Assembly: GCA_047495785.1 (NCBI GenBank) | Contig: JBLDXI010000054.1 | Coordinates: 310,001-374,000, forward strand | Source of the DNA: Lepidodermella squamata | Lineage: Eukaryota; Gastrotricha | Reading direction: 5' to 3' | Length of the DNA: 64,000 bases | Shown: one piece after another, positions 56,054-64,000 of the stretch | How positions within the stretch are numbered: the first letter of the stretch is position 1 | Layout of the letters: each line of letters begins with the position of its first letter | Translations under genes and position numbers: made by a program | Notes under the pieces: model-generated | Database searches by the model: none | What the model was told of the DNA's origin: nothing | What the model saw: the letters and a program-made list of their open reading frames with translations, nothing else

Positions 56054-56869
56054 AGAATTCGAAAATCGATACGCAGATATTGCCCTACGATAATGCCCTA
56101 CGATTCGATCCCAACATCTATCGGTTCGGTATTCAGCAAGGCTGAATTCGTCTCAAATTTCTGAAAAAATGAGCAAAGCCTAAATAAGGCCAAATACGAG
56201 GTTGTGATTTTCTCTGTCATTTTCACCCGAATCTCAGAAAGCCTATCGAAGCCTAACTTGGAGGTTGCCCCGAGGCCAAGCAAAAAATGTCAACTTTGGA
56301 ATAGCCTATCTGAGGCCAAGTTGGCGTTGAAAAAGAGGGCTGAGGCTAAAAACCCCAACTGAGTCTACGATTTTCCGACAGGGAAATTACATTGCGAAAA
56401 TGGATCGCCCATCAGAGACATATGAGATATACTTATAACACATCAGTATGTAATATTCAATCAAACAATGAGTAAAATATGAATTAAAACAGGATTGAGA
56501 AACGGTATCTGTATATCCTGTATATCGCCTAGCGTGGCCGCAAAGAAAGTCCATAATGAAAATGAAAGTGGACACGCTGAATCGAATGGCTTTTTCAAAC
56601 TTTTCATAGCCATCATAGTTTCAAAGTTAAGATTTGCATCCACTCATTTAAGTGCGCAAGGAATCGGTCACTTAATTCAAGGGAGTAGATGGCTTAATGG
56701 TGCGAGAGGCTGGGTATGGAGCGTGAGAACAATGGTTCAACTCTCACAGCCTTCACAATTTTTTAGTTTTTTTTGGCTGAAATTATTTTACCTTGGATTT
56801 AAGCGTTTCCGAACAAAGGCGAACAAATTTGCATAAAAAACAGCCGAACAAGTCAGTTCGATTTCACCC
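56054..56869. other. Spacer with tRNA-like words
   Basis: Repeated GAGGCC/GCCTAT words at 55.9-56.35 kb, then at 56.69-56.75 kb words resembling RNA polymerase III A and B boxes (TGGCTTAATGG, GGTTCAACTC). No folded tRNA could be drawn. No credible gene. Confidence 0.3.
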
Positions 56870-57870
56870 CTTTGTTCGGCGTTGTTCTGCATTGCAAACG
56901 CCGGTCTGGAGTTCTCCGCCTTGGTTGCCGGTTGCCGATGCTGTGCCTCGCCTCCAGCCATTCAGGGCTTCTGGGTTGGATCATGTGGATATCTACTTCA
57001 AATGGTTTGGATGGCATCAATCCTATCTTCTACAAGTGGGGAGGGTCGGTGCTGCAACACTTGTTCAATCAAGGCTCGGATCGCGTTTGGTGCTGCCCAA
57101 TCGAAAGCTGGCCCGTCACAGCTGCCGATCCTGCTGCTGCTCGTCGACGGCAAGCTGTTGAAGACCACCGTGGCGCGAGTTTTTGAAGAGCCACAACGCG
57201 CTACCTGACAACCAATACGCATTCCGCGCTCCGCGCTCTCCACTCTGCACCTGATGTTCCTCTACGCGTCGCTCACACAGTTCACCTCGGCCGTTCTCGG
57301 AACCGCAAAGTGATGGTTTTTGGCCTGGTCGTCTGGGCGGCCTACGACTCGGTAGGGAGTGGGGGCATGGCGTTCAAGCCGGCTGAGCTGCCGCTACCTC
57401 ACAACCTTGTTGGGTGGCTCACGGACTTCTTGCGGGATGACAACCTACAAGCGCGAATTGCGGGCTTCCTTAGCAGGCAGATCTGCTGACAGCGCGAATG
57501 TCCCGAGATGCCTATGCTGATGACCTGAACGTTGTTGGTGAGGGTGATTTTCCCGAAGCTGAGCGTGCGCTAATCAAATTGAGATCGCGCGGAATCGAAC
57601 GTGGGCCCTCGTGATTGGCGACAACAGCCTCAAAGAGTGAGGCGAAGCCGTTTGCGAGGCACAGCTACACCCCCAGACTCACTCTCGATGGCTCGGCCGT
57701 CAAGAAAGTACCCGTCATTCTCATTCTTAGTGTCCACCTCGATGCTAAGCTTACCTGTCGTTACTGTCGCCCACCGCGACTGTCGTTCGAGTACTTACTT
57801 CTAGTTCAAGCCATCGGTTCAATCAATAAACGTGAGATGCATGTTGCGCTAAGGGGACCTTCAACAAAAT
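56870..57870 (+). pseudogene. Decayed LINE reverse transcriptase fragment
   Basis: Plus-strand relative of the LINE at 48.3-52.6 kb, broken by many frameshifts. Recognisable pieces in changing frames match that ORF2 in order: LQPFRASGLDHV against LKSFKAPGLDGI, SYLLQVG/YKWGG against YLKWGG, HNLVGWLTDFLRDDNLQARI against RNLVGWLADYLRDRRLQARV, then AYADDLNVVGEG-like sequence near 57515 and a thumb part (VHLDAKLTC). Non-functional. Confidence 0.8.
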
Positions 57871-59090
57871 GGAACTACCTTCTCACTTCCTAAAAGGCGC
57901 CCATCAGAGAGCGAAGTAGGACAGCATAACTGGTTAGGATAAGGAAAATCGACATAGGGTCACCCCCTGGTCTTTGACTGAGTTCACCTTGCGGACTGAT
58001 CGAACTGGTACGGATGATCCCTACCATCCTAAGCGGTACTTCGCTCTTTGGTGCCCAACTTCAAAGCGAAAATAAACTTCCTAGAGTCGAACGATCCTTG
58101 TGAATTATTGCCGAGAATATATATTTCGCAAATTAAAAACAGTTTTTCCCTTTACTCGATGTTCTATTCAAAAGTGATCCAGACCTTAGATTACGATAAT
58201 AATACTGTACTATCGGCCTGAGAAAAAAACTAATGCGGCCGGCAAGGTGGGCTCTCAATAAGCTCTCAATAGAAGGGCGTACATTTTTCTCCAACACTAT
58301 CCCGGGTGCTTGAATATATAAAGTAATTTTAGCTTTGGCGGTCTTAGCTTTCAAATCTCTTTTATTGTACAGCATTTCACACTTGACGAAACTCTGCATT
58401 CAAGACTTAAACCACGTACATATCCACGAGTTTCAGTCATTCTTTCTGCTGTCATTATTCGACTGCTTTTCAACAACTCAGCCTTATTTGAGCAAGCCAG
58501 GTTGTGTTTTTTATCGATTCAAACAGATGACATATCCAAGTATTGAACCTATCTTTAATCAATATTACGTTTAAAACTACCTCAAGCGAGTAGAATTAGC
58601 TCATTTTTGCGAGTAGCAGAATGAGAATTGCGTCTATCGCTTTCAACTGGCCTGTAAATGAATGCTCGTTTCAAAAAACTTCAAAAAGTCTTTTAATGTG
58701 GCAAGGGATTTTGCACAATGCTTCTTCTTACACGCTGTAGCTTCAACCAAAATCATTGCTGCAATGATTTTTGCTACAATATCATCTTGGTGCCCTCGAC
58801 GCTACCCTGAACCCTGAACTGCATTATATTTCTTCCTTTTATCTAATCATGAAAACTCATGGCCAAGAACTCTTTATCTTCCGTAAAACTATTTCCCTTT
58901 ACCTCATTGAATGTGATTAAATACTGTTTGCTCGCCAGTTACGGTGCTACTTTTGCATCAGAATCCACGATGGTTCAGAAAAACGGGCTAACATGATCAT
59001 AGGTTCCATCGCACTGAGGAACAAACAAATTCCCTGATCCATCGCTTTCGAATCTCAAAGACATCTTTTTCACTCTCTTAGGTGATATTA
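57871..59090. repeat. Upstream part of a tandem duplication unit (copy 1)
   Basis: Landmarks recur in order about 2.4 kb later: CCCAACTTCAAAGCGAAAATAA at 58058 and CCCACCTTGAAAGCGAAAATTA at 60433; AAAACT.CCTC..GCG.GTAGAATT at 58574 and 60684; TTACA.GCTG..GCTT at 58728 and 60946. The unit carries hydrolase copy 2. No gene in this part. Confidence 0.6.
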
Positions 59091-59909
59091 ATGGCTTCTG
59101 ACGCAACTTCTGCCACATGCTGCCCGGCGAACAGCCACGGCTACTTGGCGTCCAGCAATACCGATAACGCCGGATCAGTAGTCAATGCAAGTGAAACGTT
59201 TTCGTTTTACGAAACTGGTAGTAGCAGTTCAGCAAAGGCTGTCATTATCGCCCCTGATGTTTTTGGATGGAACGGCGGCCGAACGAGGCAGATTGCGGAC
59301 TACTTCGCCTCAAAAGGGTTCTACGTCGTGGTGCCCAAACTGTTGCAACCACCGTTTGAAGGCGGGACAGATGGCGATGGTCTACCTCCGAATTTTTTAT
59401 TCAGTACTAGGTTTGCTGAAGTCAAGAGTTACTTGAGAGAACTAACCTGGGAGAGCACCGTCAAACCTCGCATTGAACAGGCTATCGCTAGAATCAAATC
59501 TTTGAATATCACGAAAATTACCATGCTTGGATTCTGTTGGGGCGGTTGGGTTGTAACGAAAGCTGCCGTAGATTTTGCACCAGATTTAACATGTGTGGCT
59601 TCGGCACATCCTTCCTTGAATGCAGAACAGAATTTCAATCGAAATTTGGAGGACATGATTAACGAGGTAAAGATTCCATCGCTGTGGTTACCAGCTTCAA
59701 ATGACCCATCCGAACTGTTGGAGGACGGGGCGTGGTTCAAATTACTGATACAGAGCAGCCCGGCGTCTAAGGTAATTCCGTTCCCGCGAATGCAACACGG
59801 ATGGGTTTCGAGGGGTGATGTTACCAACGCAGCTATCAAAGAGGACGTTGAAAAAGCAATAAACGTCGTCACAGATTTTATCAACGAATGCATTGATAGT
59901 AAAAAGTGA
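59091..59909 (+). CDS. Dienelactone hydrolase-like enzyme (copy 2)
   Basis: Single exon of 272 residues from the ATG at 59091 (MASDATSATCCPANSHGYL). The CTCTTAG just before could be a splice acceptor in the 5' leader. Catalytic residues of the family are present: Cys in MLGFCWGGW, Asp in PASNDPS and His in FPRMQHGW. Unlike copy 1 it has no signal peptide and is probably cytosolic. It is most similar to copy 3 in the second half (for example ELLEDGAWFKLLIQSSPASK in both). AATAAA near 59928 follows. Substrate unknown; family members open lactone rings or cleave esters. Confidence 0.85.
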   Translation: MASDATSATCCPANSHGYLASSNTDNAGSVVNASETFSFYETGSSSSAKAVIIAPDVFGWNGGRTRQIADYFASKGFYVVVPKLLQPPFEGGTDGDGLPPNFLFSTRFAEVKSYLRELTWESTVKPRIEQAIARIKSLNITKITMLGFCWGGWVVTKAAVDFAPDLTCVASAHPSLNAEQNFNRNLEDMINEVKIPSLWLPASNDPSELLEDGAWFKLLIQSSPASKVIPFPRMQHGWVSRGDVTNAAIKEDVEKAINVVTDFINECIDSKK

Positions 59910-61528
59910 TATGTAGTACTGATTAGAATAAACAATCATTAATCATCATAACTACCGCTACTAAATAAATACAAAATCGTTGCCTGCGTTTGCAAGGCTG
60001 TTTTTGTAGGCGCTAGACTAATTTGGAACACTAATTGTTTTGTGTTCAATGCGATTTATTTGTGAGGGTGGGAAGGGTGAGAATCTAAGCTCCGAAATAA
60101 AAGAGTTCCAATTGACATATCCAACAATCGCCAGGAAATTCAGAAGAAATACATCATGAGGCGATCAAGGGTGAAGCCCTGTTCAAAGTGATCAACTTAT
60201 AACGAAACATCGAACACGACTGCGACACCACCGAGACCGGCCGCCGGTCGTTTACGGGTAACCGAAAGTCCAATTTGGTGGCAGGTGACCTGGTCGGGAA
60301 CTGAATCTTTTCGATTCCGCAAAAATAATTGCCGATGGTAAGTACACCGCGCAGACAAACCAGCGTTGACAAGCGAAAATCTCAGTCATTTACCACAGGT
60401 CCTTCTCGCTTTTCATTGCTTCCCATAAGAGTGCCCACCTTGAAAGCGAAAATTAACTCATAAGAGTCGATAAGGGAAGAAGGAAGAATCCCGTCAGCTG
60501 AGTGGGGCCACATTGTCTTCAAGGTAATTTAAGGAATTTCTTCTTTCAAGAACGAATTATGATTTTTCCATGGCTAACAGTTTACAGATTCAGACTACGT
60601 TATACTTTACACGTCTGGTGTGAACAACGCCATTGCTTGGTCCTATCTTGCTTGTACCTATCTTTAATCGAAATGACAGTTAAAACTCCCTCGGGCGGGT
60701 AGAATTGGCGGGAGCTGACCCTTGCGAAGCAGAATGAAATTTCCGTTCATCTTTTTCAAGGGTCTGTGAATGAATACTCATCATATGCGCGTTTCGATAA
60801 AATAGATAACTAAATGTGTAAATAATTATGTTTCAACTAGTAGTACAATACGATGTGTACTAACCTATGCCAATGATAGTGTGGAGTGTGAAAGTACATG
60901 TTATTTCATTTCATGTAGCTAAGGATTTTACTCAATGCATTATTTTACATGCTGCCGCTTTAATCACAGCAGTTACCCAATCGTCTTGCGGCATGAGATC
61001 AATTTGGCTCCACCCGGCGCTGGACTTAACCGCATTATACTTCTTCAGATAGGTTATCTTATCAGAAAAATCCTTAGCAATGACTTGTTTATCTTTGAAA
61101 AACCATATTCCCTGTCACATGCCGGTTTATTTGCATGCCGGTTACTGTGCTGATGTTGATACTTAGGTTAGACACTTAGCTTCAAAAAACAGTAGCATTA
61201 ATAGTTCCAACGGGACTTGGAGGTTAACAGTTAACAGCCGTTTGGAATCAGAAATCAGAATCCCTCGAAGATTCCAAAAATTACTGTAAGTGTTGACCTT
61301 GAGTTTGTATTGGGTTTGTTTTTTCTCCTGAAACTCATTCTTTTATATCCTACTGTGAATGTTCACTTCCACCTGGTCCCTGGGTCAAAAAACATAATTT
61401 CTTTTATCCAAGTAGACTCGATAAATGCAACCAAGCTTTGAGTGGAGGGATGGGAAATATCAACCAGGCATCGCTATTAGATCGCTTTCAGTCTCAAATA
61501 ATCGTTTCGCTCTATTAGATCGTATTAA
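59910..61528. repeat. Upstream part of the tandem duplication unit (copy 2)
   Basis: Second copy of the unit described at 57871-59090, diverged. It separates hydrolase copies 2 and 3. No gene in this part. Confidence 0.5.
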
Positions 61529-62348
61529 ATGACAACCGCAGTCACTTCAGCCAACTGCTGCCCGCCGAACAGCCACGGCTACTTGGCGTCGAGCAACGTC
61601 GAAAACGCCGGATCAGTTGTCGATGCAAGTGAAGCTTTCTCGTTTTACGAAACTGGTAGTAGCAGCTCATCAAAGGCTGTCATTATCGCCTCAGATGTTT
61701 TCGGATGGAACAACAACCGGACGAGGCAGATTGCGGACCACTTCGCCGCGAAAGGGTTCTACGTCATGGTGCCTAAACTGTTGCAACCACCGTTTGAAGG
61801 CGGGACAGATGGCGACGGTCTACCTCCGAATTTTTCATTTAGTAGAGTTGCTGAATTCAAGAGTTACCTGACGGGCATACCCTGGGAGGGTAGCGTCAAA
61901 CCTCGCATTGAACAGGCAATCGCTAGAATAAAATCTTTCGGTATCACGAAGGTTACTATGCTCGGGGCTCGGGTTCTGCTGGGGCGGTTGGGTTGTGACA
62001 AAAACTGCTTTTGACTTTTCAGCCGATGTAATGTGCGTGGCTACGGCCCATCCTTCCTTCCATCCCGAGCTGAATTTCAATCGAACTGTGGAGGACATGA
62101 TTAGCAAGGTAAAGATTCCATCGCTGTGGTTACCAGCTTCAAATGACCCACCCGAACTGTTGGAGGATGGGGCGTGGTTCAAATTACTGATACAGAGCAG
62201 CCCGGCGTCTAAGGTAATTCCGTTCCCGCGAATGCAACACGGCTGGGTTCCAAGGGGAGATCTTACGAATCCAGCTATCAAAGAGGACGTTGAAAAAGCT
62301 ATAAACGCTGTCACAGATTTCTTTAACGAATGCGTTGATATTAAGTAA
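61529..62348 (+). pseudogene. Dienelactone hydrolase-like, copy 3, frameshifted
   Basis: Begins MTTAVTSANCCPPNSHGYL, like copy 2. A tandem duplication of GCTCGGG (61960-61966 and 61967-61973) inserts 7 bases exactly before the active-site Cys codon, shifting the frame; the first frame stops at 62014 and the rest of the enzyme (His in FPRMQHGW) continues in another frame to 62348. Outside this point the sequence is well preserved and AATAAA (about 62372) is present, so inactivation is very recent or the insertion is a sequencing error. Confidence 0.85.
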
Positions 62349-62705
62349 TGATGTGTATTCACTTGTGATTTGAATAAACAATCATTCCACTTTTTTGTGC
62401 ATTTTTTCTTCAACTTTAGTACTCAAACATAGGGTAAAAGCTAGTGTCTGAAAGATTACGATCTGGAGAGATCGTTCAGAGAAAAACAATAAAAATTTAT
62501 TAAATTGATGAGATATTAGGTAGATAGGTATTCCGTCAATTTTGGGGTTTCGAAATTCACATCCATTGCGGCGTTTATTGGCGAGCCCTGCGGTCTTAGA
62601 TTAGATTACGCTGAAAGACTTATTTTATTTAGTTTTAGTGATGCCTTGATCTCTCGACGCTCGACAATTCGGGTGTTGAGGAAGGCGGAGGCAAGGCAAA
62701 CAAAA
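62349..62705. other. Intergenic spacer
   Basis: 3' flank of hydrolase copy 3. No gene seen. Confidence 0.35.
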
Positions 62706-63145
62706 GAATCAGTCACCCGCTTCCACGTCCGAGAGTATCTCGCTTTTGCTGTAAAATTCAAAATCTTCCAAAGTCTCGACAATTTTACGCCATTCGTCTC
62801 GATCTAGTGCAGTTGTTTCGAATGACCAGTCAACAGTTATTTTGATAATTTCGGTCATGTTGCTACCATCTTTACGAGGTCTGCCACGGGACCCGTCGGT
62901 TGTTTTCCTTACTTTATTTTCGGTTGTAAGCCCCACTCTTCTTAGAATTCTTTCTACCGAGTCGAGCCACCTAGTTCGAGGTCTTCCCACTGGTCTCTGC
63001 TATTCCTTAGGCGCTACCCACCTGTAAAGATCAAGACTGGCCCCGGTGATATCGGGTCACCTTTATCATTGACATACGTATCCATCCTTGTTATGTGTCC
63101 TAGGTAATTAAGGCGTTGTTTTTCAATTAATCTACCTTCAATTAT
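62706..63145 (-). pseudogene. LINE ORF2 C-terminal remnant
   Basis: Minus strand. RLNYLGHITRMD near 63120-63090, then after a stop and shift GRPRTRWLDSVERILRRVG and a final DRDEWRKIV are the common ending of many non-LTR retrotransposon ORF2 proteins (RTE and related clades). It belongs to a different lineage from the Jockey-type element at 48-52.6 kb. Too short and interrupted to function. Confidence 0.75.
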
Positions 63146-63429
63146 TCCAGCACACATTGATAGTCATGAATTAATCAGGAAAAATTCAAATTTCCGCATT
63201 TTTGGTAGAAGGTAGAAAGTTAAAACCTAAGATAGGGTGAACTGTTTTAGCACTTCTAAATTTTAGATAAGATAAAGCTTTGCTAAATCAATATATTACC
63301 GCGCCTGCGGTGAATTAGAGATAACGTATAGGTGTTTGCAAAGTGGTTTTGACAAGTTGAGTTAAGAAGTTATTGTTTTACCAACAGACTTAGCTGTGGA
63401 CCAACGCTGACCTCGTCATTTGCAGTGAA

Positions 63430-64000
63430 ATGGCACAAACAAAGGATTCCGTTATACCAAGGCGCCCACTCCCTGAAGGATCGCCATTGATTGAACTTCG
63501 AGCGCAGAAAGATTCCGATGAGTTATATGATAACCCTGAGGACCCACCGGTTCCAGAATGGTACAACGCAGAGCTGTACCAACGAGGTCGTCAAGTTTGG
63601 AGGAAAAACATGTTCTCTGAATCAATCAGCCTCGTTAACGCTTTGGTCATGCTATTTTCCGTTGAATCACTAGTCCGGCCACTTCTTTTTACCGGAAGAA
63701 GCTCAGGGGCGAAAAACTCACGTCGCCGCTATGTCGAAACCGGCATCCACCTATACAAATGGCACATGATGTTGGATCCGTTTTCCGCTGATGAAAATGA
63801 AGGCCTCAATTCGTTACGCAAGGTCAGGAGACTTCACGCATATATTCGGAAGCTTATGCAAAATAGGGGCCAATCTAGCTTTGGCCAGTACGAGATGAGT
63901 ATTACTCAAAGTTTCTTCATAATGCCAACCATTCTTCACGCTAAAGAGTGGGGATGTAACCCTTCTGAAGCTGACCTTGAAGGATTCTTGCACATGTGGG
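63430..64000 (+). CDS. DUF2236 / mpaB-rubber oxygenase family protein, 3' partial
   Basis: Starts with the ATG at 63430 (MAQTKDSVIPRRPLPEGSPL), four bases after a TTTGCAG that may be a splice acceptor in the leader, and runs open to the window end (190 codons). Segments typical of the family of ER-bound mpaB oxygenase and latex-clearing protein are visible: PEWYNAELYQRGRQVW, FTGRSSGAKNSRRRYVET, LRKVRRLHAYIRK, FGQYEMSITQSFF and the beginning of EGFLHMW. In characterised members conserved His residues bind heme. The biological substrate in animals is unknown to me. No signal peptide at the start. Confidence 0.7.
   Translation, partial: MAQTKDSVIPRRPLPEGSPLIELRAQKDSDELYDNPEDPPVPEWYNAELYQRGRQVWRKNMFSESISLVNALVMLFSVESLVRPLLFTGRSSGAKNSRRRYVETGIHLYKWHMMLDPFSADENEGLNSLRKVRRLHAYIRKLMQNRGQSSFGQYEMSITQSFFIMPTILHAKEWGCNPSEADLEGFLHMW

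Noticed and set aside
56685-56760. tRNA or tRNA-derived SINE suggested by TGGCTTAATGG and GGTTCAACTC
   Set aside because: No acceptor stem and no normal T-arm could be folded; no repeat copies seen.

Overview
The window is nuclear DNA from an animal, most likely an invertebrate. The DNA is AT-rich. Genes are split by GT-AG introns, several of only about 49-59 bp beside others of 1-1.6 kb. AATAAA-type signals follow most genes, there is no bacterial operon layout, and the proteins include a Cys-loop receptor, a class C GPCR, a Rho-like protein and an Apaf-1/CED-4-like ATPase. I cannot name the phylum.

Layout. 1-4.9 kb: a Cys-loop (pentameric) channel subunit cut by the left edge, then a GABA-B-like receptor. 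4.9-13.2 kb: a long stretch without a credible gene. 13.2-16.7 kb: a three-exon gene for a Rho-like protein that has lost its GTP-binding motifs but keeps a CaaX tail. 17.85 kb: a near-palindromic MITE. 18.6-21.4 kb: an extended SDR enzyme, with a decayed copy of its second exon at 24.9-25.4 kb. 22.4-23.3 kb (-): a secreted Cys/Thr-rich protein in four exons. 25.8-26.4 kb: a small secreted peptide precursor. 27.1-28.3 kb: an NB-ARC ATPase related to CED-4/Apaf-1. 28.8-29.6 kb: a secreted dienelactone-hydrolase-like enzyme.

29.9-53 kb is rich in mobile elements. It holds a Ty3/gypsy element on the minus strand (one long gag-pol frame and an env-like frame) whose 3' end is replaced by an inverted piece of its own reverse transcriptase. 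It also holds a complete Mutator-like (MULE) transposon with an 8-bp target duplication and a full-length Jockey-type LINE with two ORFs. Interspersed are four copies of a small Gln-rich gene family that share upstream DNA. 53.7-57.9 kb: a TIR element carrying a LINE-derived tail, a hammerhead ribozyme motif of the Penelope type, and a decayed LINE.

58-62.4 kb is a tandem duplication carrying two more dienelactone hydrolase genes, the second broken by a 7-bp tandem duplication at the active-site Cys. A LINE 3' remnant follows. The window ends in the first 190 codons of a DUF2236/mpaB-type oxygenase gene.

The most interesting items are the prenylated pseudo-Rho protein, the hammerhead motif, the CED-4-like ATPase, the self-inverted gypsy element, the TIR element with an RT tail, and the four-copy Gln-rich family. 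All splice models are mine, from GT-AG sites, reading frame and paralogue comparison; no transcript data were available.
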